Shown: one piece after another, positions 1 through 7,231 of the stretch | Layout of the letters: every line of letters begins with the position of its first letter | Position numbering within the stretch: position 1 is the stretch's first letter | NCBI GenBank assembly: GCA_051746745.1 | Contig: JBNJFJ010000035.1 | Coordinates: 1 to 17,888, forward strand | Direction: 5' to 3' | Length of the DNA stretch: 17,888 bases | DNA from: Halolactibacillus sp051746745 | GTDB lineage: Bacteria; Bacillota; Bacilli; Bacillales; Amphibacillaceae | The notes under the pieces: model-generated | What the model saw: only the letters and a program-made list of their open reading frames with translations | Databases searched by the model: none | Told to the model about the DNA's origin: nothing | Made by a program: the position numbers and the translations under genes

Positions 1-113
1 TAAAATAGACATTCAATAGTAATAACTACAAGCTTAAGGCAGGTTTTTTTCGGGTATGGTAATATATAGAGACATGTTTTACCACCACCTTTTCAGAAGG
101 GAGAGAAGAGAGA

Positions 114-791
114 ATGAAAATAGAAAGAATCAATGATAACACGATAAAATTTTATATTTCGTATATGGATATTGAAGATCGTGGTTTTAATCGCGAAGAA
201 ATTTGGTATAACCGAGAACGTAGTGAACAGCTCTTCTGGCAGGTGATGGAGGAAGCTGATCACGCAGAAGAGGATTTTGAAATTGAAGGACCATTATGGA
301 TCCAAGTCCAAGCGTTAGAAAAAGGTTTAGAGATTACTGTGACAAAAGCGCAAATGTCGAAAGATGGGCAGAACTTAGAAGTGCCTGTTGACCAGATGGT
401 TTCTCAAGATCACATCCAAGAGAAAATTGAAAGTCTGTTAGAACAAGATCATATCGGTGATCATTCGAATCAAGAGGGTCATGCCGACGAAGAGTATAAA
501 ATCTTACCGAACTTAGTTAGTTTTAAAGATTTTGAAGATGTGATTCTATTAAGTCATGCGATTGATGCGGAGTTCATTGATCACGCCATTTATCACTACA
601 AAGATAAATACTTTATGATTTATACGTTTGATGATGTTCATCTTGACGATATTGCCCAGGATGGATTAAAGAGTAAAATCGAGGAGTATGGCACTAAATC
701 AAAACAATCGATTGCGATGATTTTAGAGTATGGAAAGCCGATCTTTGAAGAAGACGGCTTAACAGCGATGAAGCATTTGTTTACCTTATAA
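114..791 (+). CDS. mecA: MecA, adaptor protein for ClpCP protease
   Basis: MecA family, recognised over its full 225 residues. The N-terminal half (about 1-80, beginning MKIERINDNTIKFYISYMD) is the substrate-binding domain. An acidic, variable linker follows (about 80-125). The C-terminal domain (about 130-225, with DFEDVILLS and the ending MKHLFTL) is the part that loads ClpC in this family. In Bacillus, MecA delivers ComK and other substrates to ClpCP and also targets Spx. The start is supported by a purine-rich AGAAGGGAGAG stretch about 10 bases upstream. A strong terminator follows the stop within 11 bases, so this is the end of a transcription unit. In B. subtilis mecA is followed by coiA; here pepF comes next, so the competence gene coiA is missing at this place. 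The fuller role here (ComK versus general proteostasis) cannot be told from sequence. Confidence 0.96.
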   Translation: MKIERINDNTIKFYISYMDIEDRGFNREEIWYNRERSEQLFWQVMEEADHAEEDFEIEGPLWIQVQALEKGLEITVTKAQMSKDGQNLEVPVDQMVSQDHIQEKIESLLEQDHIGDHSNQEGHADEEYKILPNLVSFKDFEDVILLSHAIDAEFIDHAIYHYKDKYFMIYTFDDVHLDDIAQDGLKSKIEEYGTKSKQSIAMILEYGKPIFEEDGLTAMKHLFTL

Positions 792-801
792 GAAAGATGT
801 C

Positions 802-841
802 TCCCCCAATAGTGGTCTTTTACCACTATTGGGGGATTTTT
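802..841 (+). terminator. Rho-independent terminator of mecA
   Basis: A perfect 14-bp stem (left arm 803-816, right arm 822-835, CCCCCAATAGTGGT with its complement) has a 5-base loop and is followed by ATTTTT. It starts 11 bases after the mecA stop codon. Confidence 0.95.
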
Positions 842-934
842 GTGTAGGGATTTATATAGACGTTTTTAATGACGGTGCCATGGAAAACTAAAATCACAGA
901 AAAAACATAATAGTCGAATAGATTGGAACATATT

Positions 935-943
935 TGTTATAAT
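935..943 (+). promoter_or_regulatory. Extended -10 promoter of pepF
   Basis: TGT followed by a perfect TATAAT (938-943) forms an extended -10 element 33 bases before the chosen pepF start. No good -35 hexamer lies 17 bases upstream, as is usual for extended -10 promoters. It supports separate transcription of pepF after the mecA terminator. Confidence 0.65.
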
Positions 944-975
944 GAGTGGATAAGAGAAAAGAAGGAGTGGATAGG

Positions 976-2787
976 ATGAGTCAGAAGTTAATGACACGTG
1001 ATCAGCAAAAAGAACAAGACACGTGGCGACTAGAAGATATTTTTGAAAGTGATGATCGCTGGGAAGAGGAACGCCAAAGTTTACAAACAGAACTTGAACA
1101 GTTTAGTGACTATAAAGGCACACTCGGTGATTCAGCGGAGCAATTATATGCGCTATTTGTTTTTGATGATGAAATCTCAGAGCGAATTGGTAAGTTGTAT
1201 ACGTATGCCCATATGCGCTATGATCAAGATACAACAAATGCCCACTATCAAGAAATGAATCAAAAAGCACAGATGTTACTGACCAAAGCTGTCAGTGAAA
1301 CGAGCTTTATTGTCCCGGAAATATTGAAAATCGATGAAGCGAGACTGGAGGGCTTCTTAGAACATCACGACGGATTAAAAGGCTACAAAAAGGTCTTACA
1401 TGATTTAAATAAGAAACGCCCGCATACGTTATCAGAAGCTGAAGAAAAACTTCTCGCAAGTATGAGTGAAGTAACGAGTGGCGCAAGTCAAACCTTCGGT
1501 ATGTTAAACAATGCCGATCTCACTTTCCCTGAAGTCACCAATGAAGACGGAGAACAGGTTGAATTAACGCATGGACGCTATATTAACTTCTTGGAATCCA
1601 AGGACAAGGAGGTGCGTAAAAATGCTTATACGGCGATGTATGAGACGTACGGGAAGTTTATTAATACGTTTAGCGCGACGTTAGGTAATCAAGTGAAAAA
1701 AGATAACGTCTATGCGAAAGTCAGACATTATCAATCGGCGCGCGAAAAAGCCATGTCATCTAACCATATTCCAGAGACTGTCTATGACCAACTCGTGGAA
1801 GCTGTGAATGAACGGCTTGATCTACTGCACCGTTATGTGGACTTAAGAAAACGCGTGCTCAAACTGGATGAACTGCATATGTATGATTTATATACACCGC
1901 TTGTGTCAGATGTTGACGTGACATACACCTATGACCAGGCACAAGAGCTCATTCTCGATGCATTAGCCCCAATGGGTGAAGAATATGTCTCTAGATTAAA
2001 AGAAGGTTTTAATAACCGCTGGGTAGATGTGTATGAGAATAAAGGGAAGCGCAGTGGAGCTTATTCTTCAGGCGCCTATGGTACCAATCCTTACGTGTTA
2101 ATGAACTGGCAAGATAACTTAAATAATGTCTTTACGTTAGCTCATGAGTTTGGTCATTCGCTGCATAGTTACTATACGCGAGAGAACCAACCCTACCGTT
2201 ACGGTGATTATTCTATTTTTGTTGCAGAAGTCGCCTCAACTTGTAATGAAGCGCTACTCAATGAATATATGTTGCAACAAACGGATGATTTAAAACAACA
2301 GTTGTATCTATTGAACCACTTCTTAGAAGGCTTTAGAGGCACGGTATTTAGACAAACAATGTTTAGTGAGTTTGAACACTTGATTCATACGTTAGATCAA
2401 CAAGGCGAAGCCCTAACGGCAGATCGTCTTACAAAAGAATATGACCAATTGAACCGTAAGTATTTCGGTGAAGGTGTCGAGTATGATGACTATATTGGTA
2501 AGGAGTGGGCAAGAATTCCACACTTCTACTATAACTATTATGTGTATCAATATGCGACCGGTTATAGCGCAGCCCAAACGCTCGCGCATCAAATTCTAAA
2601 AGAAGGAAAACCTGCGGTTAATCGCTACTTAAACTTCTTAAAGGCCGGCAGTTCCGATGAACCGATAAATGTTTTAAAACAAGCGGGTGTGGATATGACT
2701 GAGAAAGCACCGATCTTACATGCGTTAGACGTGTTTGAAGAGAAATTAAATGATTTTGAAGCCTTACTCGAACAACTTGAAGCTTAA
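976..2787 (+). CDS. pepF: Oligoendopeptidase F, M3B zinc metallopeptidase
   Basis: Cytoplasmic zinc peptidase that cleaves short peptides (roughly 7-17 residues in characterised homologues). The zinc-binding HEFGH motif is at residues 390-394 within LAHEFGHSLHS. The third ligand is probably Glu418 in VAEVAST. Further downstream is the family signature YYNYYVYQYATGYSAA. Length is 603 residues, normal for PepF of Bacillales (about 600). I chose ATG 976 rather than the in-frame ATG 946, because AAGGAG at 962-967 sits 8 bases before 976 while 946 has no ribosome binding site and overlaps the promoter. No signal peptide or membrane segment is seen. In B. subtilis this is yjbG, beside mecA and yjbH, as here. 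Confidence 0.97.
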   Translation: MSQKLMTRDQQKEQDTWRLEDIFESDDRWEEERQSLQTELEQFSDYKGTLGDSAEQLYALFVFDDEISERIGKLYTYAHMRYDQDTTNAHYQEMNQKAQMLLTKAVSETSFIVPEILKIDEARLEGFLEHHDGLKGYKKVLHDLNKKRPHTLSEAEEKLLASMSEVTSGASQTFGMLNNADLTFPEVTNEDGEQVELTHGRYINFLESKDKEVRKNAYTAMYETYGKFINTFSATLGNQVKKDNVYAKVRHYQSAREKAMSSNHIPETVYDQLVEAVNERLDLLHRYVDLRKRVLKLDELHMYDLYTPLVSDVDVTYTYDQAQELILDALAPMGEEYVSRLKEGFNNRWVDVYENKGKRSGAYSSGAYGTNPYVLMNWQDNLNNVFTLAHEFGHSLHSYYTRENQPYRYGDYSIFVAEVASTCNEALLNEYMLQQTDDLKQQLYLLNHFLEGFRGTVFRQTMFSEFEHLIHTLDQQGEALTADRLTKEYDQLNRKYFGEGVEYDDYIGKEWARIPHFYYNYYVYQYATGYSAAQTLAHQILKEGKPAVNRYLNFLKAGSSDEPINVLKQAGVDMTEKAPILHALDVFEEKLNDFEALLEQLEA

Positions 2788-2804
2788 TCAATATAAGTAA
2801 ACTA

Positions 2805-2841
2805 AAAAACCAGGTTAGCCTTTTGGGCCGGCCTGGTTTTT
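2805..2841 (+). terminator. Rho-independent terminator of pepF
   Basis: Stem AACCAGG/CCTGGTT (2808-2814 and 2832-2838) with a second inner GCC/GGC helix is followed by a short T run. It lies 20 bases after the pepF stop and separates pepF from the small RNA gene downstream. Confidence 0.85.
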
Positions 2842-2892
2842 AGTGAACGAACCGATCGGTAAAGAGCGGAATCATGATATCAAGTATGACAA

Positions 2893-2903
2893 TTTTGTGA
2901 AAT
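2893..2903 (+). promoter_or_regulatory. Possible ResD (SrrA-like) binding site upstream of roxS
   Basis: TTTTGTGAAAT matches the TTTGTGAAT-type motif reported for ResD, about 50-60 bases before the predicted transcription start of the RoxS-like RNA. RoxS is known to be activated by ResD in B. subtilis, and RsaE by SrrAB in S. aureus. A short motif like this can occur by chance; position and context are the main support. Confidence 0.5.
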
Positions 2904-2917
2904 GTCCATAGAAACGC

Positions 2918-2946
2918 TTGCGCAAGTTGGAAAACGTTGCTATAGT
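2918..2946 (+). promoter_or_regulatory. Promoter of the RoxS/RsaE-like RNA
   Basis: An extended -10 (TGC TATAGT, -10 hexamer at 2941-2946) has a weak -35 TTGCGC at 2918-2923, spacing 17. The -35 lies inside a perfect 10-base palindrome CTTGCGCAAG (2917-2926). The predicted start of transcription is near 2953. Confidence 0.65.
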
Positions 2947-2949
2947 AGT

Positions 2950-2967
2950 TTGTGAGATGTTTAACAA
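2950..2967 (+). promoter_or_regulatory. Rex-like operator over the roxS transcription start
   Basis: TTGTGAGATGTTTAACAA matches the Rex consensus TTGTGAA-N4-TTCACAA at 12 of 14 defined positions. It begins 4 bases after the -10 hexamer and covers the expected start site, so a bound repressor would block transcription. Rex (an NADH/NAD+ sensor) is a known repressor of RoxS in B. subtilis. No rex gene is visible in this window. Confidence 0.6.
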
Positions 2968-3060
2968 ACAAAACCCCTTTGTTTGATCTAAAACTTTCTC
3001 CCATCCCCCCATGACGATCGGTCATGGCATCATACGCACACGTTGTGTGCGTATTTTTTT
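2953..3060 (+). ncRNA. roxS: RoxS/RsaE family small regulatory RNA
   Basis: Recognised by sequence, structure and location. A hairpin CAAACAAA-ACCCC-TTTGTTTG (2965-2985) carries the conserved CCCC loop. It is followed by a single-stranded C-rich stretch CTTTCTCCCATCCCCCC (about 2994-3010), which closely resembles the conserved UUUCUCCCAUCCCC region of RsaE/RoxS as I remember it. These C-rich stretches pair with Shine-Dalgarno regions of target mRNAs for central metabolism and redox balance. In S. aureus, rsaE also lies between pepF and yjbH, exactly as here. A second perfect hairpin CCATGAC-GATCG-GTCATGG (3009-3027) comes before the terminator hairpin (3032-3054 plus T run). Length from the predicted start is about 108 nt, in the family range. 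The ends are inferred, not measured. Confidence 0.92.
3032..3060 (+). terminator. Rho-independent terminator of the RoxS-like RNA
   Basis: A perfect 10-bp stem ATACGCACAC-GTT-GTGTGCGTAT (3032-3054) is followed by a run of eight T. It is on the plus strand with no protein gene ahead of it, which is part of the evidence for the small RNA. Confidence 0.95.
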
Positions 3061-3075
3061 TGCATTTTTTTAATT

Positions 3076-3102
3076 AAAAAACCTCCACACGCAAAGTGGA
3101 GG
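3076..3102 (-). terminator. Rho-independent terminator of spxH
   Basis: On the minus strand, stem CCTCCAC/GTGGAGG (arms at 3082-3088 and 3096-3102) is followed by TTTTTTAATT. It begins 8 bases after the spxH stop codon. It stands back to back with the RoxS terminator, so the two converging units are both closed here. Confidence 0.92.
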
Positions 3103-3109
3103 GGAATGA

Positions 3110-4006
3110 TTAATCTTCTAAATAACGCCAATACATGCCGTGTTTAACGGGCACATGTTCAACAATGCGTTGTAATTTTAATTTTTTCATTTCTTTACAC
3201 GCCTTTTCAACAGGCCAATCGAAGATAATAGCTATTTCAACAGAACTCACAAATTTAAAATAACGAATATAGTCAAGTAAAGATGGCTTTTCCATTGGAT
3301 AGACATCGTGTTCAAGTAATTGTTTTAATACTTTGACATAGATCTCATAAGGATACGCACCAGATAATTTTAATCCCTCATCTTCATCATCTTCATTAAA
3401 GAAGACAAGTGAAGGGGTGTGATCAACATCCATTTCTTTTGTGAGTTTTAAATCACAACGGAGCGCTTTTTTAGCCGTATCAGAATGTAGATCGCGCTTA
3501 AATTCATCAATGTCTAAATGAACATCTTCGGCAATCTGAATCAGTTCGTCATCTGTTGATATGTCCATTTTATATAAGAAGAGTTTTTCTTGTACTTTTC
3601 TTAAATAGCGCCGACCTGCTTTGATGCCTTGCAGTTCAGCTGTCTTAATCGCAATAGAGACATTGACAGGATAACTGATCGGATTTTCAATCCAAAGATC
3701 CCCGTCGCAACAAACGCCGGTTACACAAGCGGTCTTTTCCCATTGCGCTTTTAATTTTTTCGGTGTGTGTAAATCATCTTGATAAATATTAGACCATTTT
3801 CCGGTAAGAATCGGTCTAATCGTAAAGAAACGCCCATACTCTAATTGAAGTTTACGAATAATCGGGTCAAGTGACCATGCTTCAGGGCAGAGTGGGTCAG
3901 TAAACATGTATATTTCGATCGGTTTTTTTAAGAGATCAAAGAAGCTATACTGTGCCTCTTTAGGTTGAGTGTGATTAAGCTTAGGCCCAGTTTGGTTTAC
4001 GCTCAC
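3110..4006 (-). CDS. spxH: SpxH/YjbH, adaptor for ClpXP degradation of Spx
   Basis: YjbH/SpxH family, 298 residues: a DsbA-like thioredoxin fold (from about residue 30, IEIYMFTDPLCPEAWSLDP) with a helical C-terminal part. In B. subtilis it binds Spx and presents it to ClpXP, keeping the disulfide-stress regulon low. Two things are odd. The active-site-like motif reads C40-P-E-A43, whereas I remember CPEC in B. subtilis, so the second Cys is lost. The N-terminus (1-29) also lacks the His/Cys-rich stretch I recall as zinc-binding in B. subtilis YjbH. A Cys-rich CVTGVCCDGDLW lies at 94-105. The start is GTG 4006, 7 bases after AAAGGAG; the overlapping ATG at 4008 runs straight into TGA. The gene is monocistronic by its terminator; the B. 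subtilis partner yjbI is absent. Confidence 0.93.
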   Translation of the reverse strand: MSVNQTGPKLNHTQPKEAQYSFFDLLKKPIEIYMFTDPLCPEAWSLDPIIRKLQLEYGRFFTIRPILTGKWSNIYQDDLHTPKKLKAQWEKTACVTGVCCDGDLWIENPISYPVNVSIAIKTAELQGIKAGRRYLRKVQEKLFLYKMDISTDDELIQIAEDVHLDIDEFKRDLHSDTAKKALRCDLKLTKEMDVDHTPSLVFFNEDDEDEGLKLSGAYPYEIYVKVLKQLLEHDVYPMEKPSLLDYIRYFKFVSSVEIAIIFDWPVEKACKEMKKLKLQRIVEHVPVKHGMYWRYLED

Positions 4007-4099
4007 ATCGATTCTCCTTTCCTACAAGTTCTTATTAAACATGATCTGTTCAATAACCTTATTGTATCAGTCCCATTGAAAAATAGGCAACTAATATGA

Positions 4100-4678
4100 T
4101 TATGACACGTTGTTTAGCGCTCTATAAAATCGTGCGATTTTATTCGGTGTTTCCTTTTTCGTAATTGAAAAACGTGCTAACAATGCATCTAATCGCGCCT
4201 CAGTTACTTTAAGGCTCGGGCCTTCAACTTCGAGTTCATAATCAACGTGACCGAGGTAGTGACTCTCATCAAGCACGACAAGAACACCGTCTTGGTTAAC
4301 TTCAATGCGATTCGTTTCTAAAGTGCCACCGAATACGAGCGCATCTACTGGGACCCCGAGAGCTTTGATACGGGTCGCAATCGCAGGTTTAATCACACCG
4401 TTGTTTGCGATAAGTTGATGGGCTTCTTCTTTTGTCAGCACTTCATGCGTTTCGAGTAAGGCATCACCTTGTGGTTCTTTTAGTGTCAGAACATAGGCAC
4501 CATTTTTCTCGCGGATGCGAAGGGCTGAACCAGTTTGTTTTAGTTGGAAATCAGCCGTTTCAAAGTAATGATTGCGCTGGTTTTTAGGCGTAATGTCAGT
4601 GAGTGACAGGCCCGTAATCAACCGGTTATATTCGTCTTTAGTAAGTAAATTTTTACGCTCGATTTCTAGTTCTTGCAT
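4100..4678 (-). CDS. yjbK: CYTH domain protein YjbK (triphosphate tunnel metalloenzyme fold)
   Basis: A 192-residue single-domain CYTH protein. The diagnostic ExExK motif is near the N-terminus (EIERK, residues 5-9). Further charged beta strands are typical of the eight-stranded tunnel: ALRIREKNG, YVLTLKEP, LETNRIEV, LDESHYLGHVDYELEVEG. Family members hydrolyse or bind inorganic polyphosphate, thiamine triphosphate or other triphosphates with a divalent metal; the substrate cannot be read from sequence. Start ATG 4678 has AAAGGA 8 bases upstream and a good minus-strand sigma-A promoter. It is divergent from the alarmone synthetase gene, as yjbK and yjbM are neighbours in B. subtilis. The gene between them there (yjbL) is missing. 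Confidence 0.92.
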   Translation of the reverse strand: MQELEIERKNLLTKDEYNRLITGLSLTDITPKNQRNHYFETADFQLKQTGSALRIREKNGAYVLTLKEPQGDALLETHEVLTKEEAHQLIANNGVIKPAIATRIKALGVPVDALVFGGTLETNRIEVNQDGVLVVLDESHYLGHVDYELEVEGPSLKVTEARLDALLARFSITKKETPNKIARFYRALNNVS

Positions 4679-4707
4679 TATGTCAGTCCTTTGTGAGTTT
4701 TTCTCTA

Positions 4708-4736
4708 ATTATAAGGAAAATAAGAGGATCTGTCGA
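4708..4736 (-). promoter_or_regulatory. Sigma-A promoter of yjbK
   Basis: On the minus strand, TCGACA (4731-4736), a 17-base spacer and a perfect TATAAT (4708-4713). This is 11 of 12 consensus positions with ideal spacing, 29 bases before the yjbK start. Confidence 0.85.
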
Positions 4737-4762
4737 GATTTACAGCTTGTAAAAAGGGAATA

Positions 4763-4771
4763 TGGTACAAT
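4763..4771 (+). promoter_or_regulatory. Extended -10 promoter of the sasB-nadK-yjbO operon
   Basis: TGG followed by TACAAT (4766-4771) is an extended -10 element 35 bases before the sasB start. TTTACA at 4739-4744 would be a -35 but with a too-long 21-base spacer, so the -35 is uncertain. The promoter is back to back with the yjbK promoter. Confidence 0.55.
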
Positions 4772-4806
4772 AAGGGTAGACAGAGATTGATGAAGAGGTG
4801 ATTGAC

Positions 4807-5460
4807 ATGACTGAAGAAATGAATTGGCATCAAGTACTTGTCCCTTATACACAAGTGGTCGATGAATTAAAAGTGAAATTAAGAGGCATGCGCAAACAGT
4901 TTGAAATTGAAAAGAAGCATTCACCAATAGAACTTGTGACAGGCCGTGTTAAACCTGTCCAAAGTATGTTAGATAAAGCAAGGCGTAAACAATTAACTGA
5001 AGACCAAATAGAAGAGGTGTTACAAGATATTGCCGGTGTGAGAGTGGTCTGTCAATTTGTAGATGACATATACACAATTGTTGACTTGTTGAGAAAGCGT
5101 GATGACTTTTACATTATCGAAGAAAAAGATTACATAAAACATAAAAAGGACAGTGGTTACCGGTCGTACCACGTCATTATCAAATACCCGGTTCAAACGA
5201 TTCACGGGAAAAAGTTTGTGACGGCTGAAATTCAAATCAGAACGCTCGCGATGAATTTTTGGGCGACCAATGAACATTCGTTAAACTATAAATATAAAGG
5301 CCAAATACCACAAGATATTAAAAAACGGTTGAAGAAAGCCGCTGAAGCGGCGTTTCAACTCGATGAGGAAATGGCGAAGATTAAAGATGAAGTCCAAGAA
5401 GCACAGTGGATTTTTAATCAAATTAGACCAAAGTTTAAGAAAATGGGGGATAAAGAATGA
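4807..5460 (+). CDS. sasB: Small alarmone synthetase SasB/RelQ (YjbM), GTP pyrophosphokinase
   Basis: Single-domain (p)ppGpp synthetase that transfers pyrophosphate from ATP to GDP/GTP. It has no hydrolase, TGS or ACT domain; length is 217 residues, typical of RelQ/YjbM. Seen motifs: IAGVRVVC (75-82), KDYI (107-110), GYRSYH (117-122, substrate binding), EIQIRT (141-146) and the NEH segment (155-157). I chose ATG 4807 over the in-frame GTG 4798 because GAGGTGA lies 5 bases before 4807 and covers the GTG itself. The stop overlaps the nadK start as ATGA (5457-5460), so the two are translationally coupled, as in B. subtilis. In the family such enzymes are constitutive or stress-induced and set a basal alarmone level. 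Confidence 0.96.
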   Translation: MTEEMNWHQVLVPYTQVVDELKVKLRGMRKQFEIEKKHSPIELVTGRVKPVQSMLDKARRKQLTEDQIEEVLQDIAGVRVVCQFVDDIYTIVDLLRKRDDFYIIEEKDYIKHKKDSGYRSYHVIIKYPVQTIHGKKFVTAEIQIRTLAMNFWATNEHSLNYKYKGQIPQDIKKRLKKAAEAAFQLDEEMAKIKDEVQEAQWIFNQIRPKFKKMGDKE

Positions 5461-6263
5461 AGCGATTCGTGGTAACGTCTAAAGGTGATGATAAATCAAA
5501 TGCGATCAAAACGATTCTTGATCAATATTTAAGTGATTTTGACTTAGTAATGGATGAAGAAGCGCCTGACTTAGTCATTACCGTTGGTGGGGACGGGACA
5601 TTCCTCCATGCGGTTCATCATTATTTTCACCGGTTAAAGGACACGGCTTTTATTGGGGTACATACCGGCCACTTAGGTTTTTATGCGGACTGGTTACCTG
5701 ATGAAATTGAGAAGTTAGTCATTGAAATCTCAAAAGAAAAATTTGATATTGTTGAATACCCGTTACTCGAAGTTAAAGTGTTTAAAAAAGGTGCGGAAAA
5801 CTACGAACGTTACTTAGCATTGAATGAAGCGACTGTACGAAAGATTGAAGGGTCTGTGGTGATGGATATCAATATTAATGGCGAATTGTTTGAGCGCTTT
5901 AGAGGTGACGGTTTATGTATGTCGACCCCATCAGGTAGTACCGCTTATAATAAAGCGCTAGGAGGCGCGATTATTCACCCGTCGCTCTCAACGATGCAGT
6001 TAACCGAGATGTCATCGATTAATAATCGTGTGTACCGAACGATCGGCTCACCGCTCATCTTTCCGAGTCACCATGTCGTACAATTTAAACCGGTGAATGA
6101 AGCGCAGAGCTTTTTAATGACGATTGATCATTTAACAAAATCAGTTGATCATGTGAACTTGCTTGAATGTACGGTCGCAAAGGAAAAAATTAAATTTGCG
6201 CGCTTTAGAACCTTCCCATTCTGGAAGCGGGTCCATGATTCCTTTATTTCGGATGAACGGTAG
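5457..6263 (+). CDS. nadK: NAD kinase (ATP-dependent, makes NADP)
   Basis: NAD kinase of the Bacillus PpnK type, 268 residues. The GGDGT motif (44-48) in ITVGGDGTFLHAV carries the catalytic Asp and nucleotide site. NEAT (123-126) and TPSGSTAYNKALGGA (157-171) are the NAD-binding conserved regions. It phosphorylates NAD to NADP in the cytoplasm and so sets NADPH supply. It overlaps sasB by four bases at its start and ends just before, or overlapping, the pseudouridine synthase gene, so it is the middle gene of a three-gene operon. The codon pattern shows nothing unusual beside its neighbours. Confidence 0.97.
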   Translation: MKRFVVTSKGDDKSNAIKTILDQYLSDFDLVMDEEAPDLVITVGGDGTFLHAVHHYFHRLKDTAFIGVHTGHLGFYADWLPDEIEKLVIEISKEKFDIVEYPLLEVKVFKKGAENYERYLALNEATVRKIEGSVVMDININGELFERFRGDGLCMSTPSGSTAYNKALGGAIIHPSLSTMQLTEMSSINNRVYRTIGSPLIFPSHHVVQFKPVNEAQSFLMTIDHLTKSVDHVNLLECTVAKEKIKFARFRTFPFWKRVHDSFISDER

Positions 6264-6270
6264 TGATGGC

Positions 6271-7170
6271 ATGATCCGATTTGTTGTAGAAAAAGATGGT
6301 TTAAACGTCCGTGATTATTTACTGTCTGAAGTAAATTTGTCTCGTCAAACATTAAAAAAGATAAAGTTTTCCGGTGGTGCTATTTATCTGAATAACGAGC
6401 CGGTCAATGTGCGAGCGACGGTTAAAAAAGGGGATACGATTGATTGTCTATTACCAAAAGAAGAGCGTTCACCTAGCCTTTATTCGGTTGAGATTCCACT
6501 TGATATCCTTTATGAGGATGATTTTATCATAGTACTCAATAAACCGGCAGGGCTACCTGTCATGCCTAAAATGGGTCATGACAAACCTTCACTCGCCCAT
6601 GGCCTCATTCATTATTACGATCAAACAAAGCTCCCGTATACGGTTCATATCGTGACAAGACTGGACCAAGATACGTCAGGGCTCGTTCTCGTCGCTAAAC
6701 ATCAACTGGCCCATGGTTATTTTCGAGAGATGAAAGTAAAACGCCGATACTTAGCTTTAGTTGAAGGTAAATTAAAAGAAACAAGCGGTATCATTACCTT
6801 GCCAATTGCCCGGAAACCGGGCTCGATTATTGAACGTTGTGTAGCTGAAAACGGAAAGTATGCTGAAACCCATTACCGCGTGATAGAAGAAGCAGACGGG
6901 TGGAGTCTGTTGAACATTGAACTAAAAACAGGGCGAACCCATCAGATTCGGGTGCACTTTAGTCATCATAACCACCCATTAGTTGGTGACACGTTATATG
7001 GTGGGACAAAAGATAAAGCCAATCGGCAAGCGCTGCATTGTTATCACTTAGCTTTTACGCATCCCTATACAAATGAAACGTTGTCATTTTTGGCATCGTG
7101 GCCAGATGATTTACCGAAAATCCAGAGTGATTTATCCACATTAACTGCAGAGAACCTTTATGATGCATGA
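6271..7170 (+). CDS. yjbO: RluD-family rRNA/tRNA pseudouridine synthase (YjbO)
   Basis: RluA/RluD superfamily enzyme that isomerises uridine in structural RNA. An S4-like N-terminal region (about 12-60, LNVRDYLLSEVNLSRQTLKK) precedes the catalytic domain. The catalytic motif is R130-L-D-Q-D-T-S-G with Asp132 as the likely nucleophile. LKTGRTHQIRVHFSH and HPLVGDTLYGG follow, both standard for the family. I chose ATG 6271 (MIRFVVEKDG, 299 residues), which lies 8 bases after the nadK stop. An in-frame ATG at 6253 overlaps nadK and would add six residues; neither has a strong ribosome binding site, so coupling to nadK translation is likely. The target RNA site cannot be told from sequence. Confidence 0.93.
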   Translation: MIRFVVEKDGLNVRDYLLSEVNLSRQTLKKIKFSGGAIYLNNEPVNVRATVKKGDTIDCLLPKEERSPSLYSVEIPLDILYEDDFIIVLNKPAGLPVMPKMGHDKPSLAHGLIHYYDQTKLPYTVHIVTRLDQDTSGLVLVAKHQLAHGYFREMKVKRRYLALVEGKLKETSGIITLPIARKPGSIIERCVAENGKYAETHYRVIEEADGWSLLNIELKTGRTHQIRVHFSHHNHPLVGDTLYGGTKDKANRQALHCYHLAFTHPYTNETLSFLASWPDDLPKIQSDLSTLTAENLYDA

Positions 7171-7189
7171 GGAAAAGGCATAAACATAT

Positions 7190-7227
7190 AACCTGACACC
7201 ATTAATGGACATAGGGTGTCAGGTTTT
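7190..7227 (+). terminator. Terminator between yjbO and prpE
   Basis: An 11-bp stem (AACCTGACACC with GGTGTCAGGTT, arms 7190-7200 and 7215-7225) sits 19 bases after the yjbO stop, with a TTTTAGTTTT tail on the plus strand. It may also serve prpE from the other strand, though the T run there is poor. Confidence 0.85.
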
Positions 7228-7231
7228 AGTT

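Noticed and set aside
1..113. Terminator or gene end upstream of mecA
   Set aside because: A T run (45-51) is present but no convincing stem precedes it, and no coding frame can be assigned at the window edge.
2840..3025. Minus-strand open frame of 61 codons in the pepF-spxH gap
   Set aside because: It runs antisense to the RoxS-like RNA, has no ribosome binding site and no family resemblance; the structured RNA explains the interval.
6163..6270. Longer start for the pseudouridine synthase, overlapping nadK by about 100 bases
   Set aside because: The extra N-terminal residues are a shadow of the conserved nadK 3' end and do not look like RluD-family sequence; no ribosome binding site is present.
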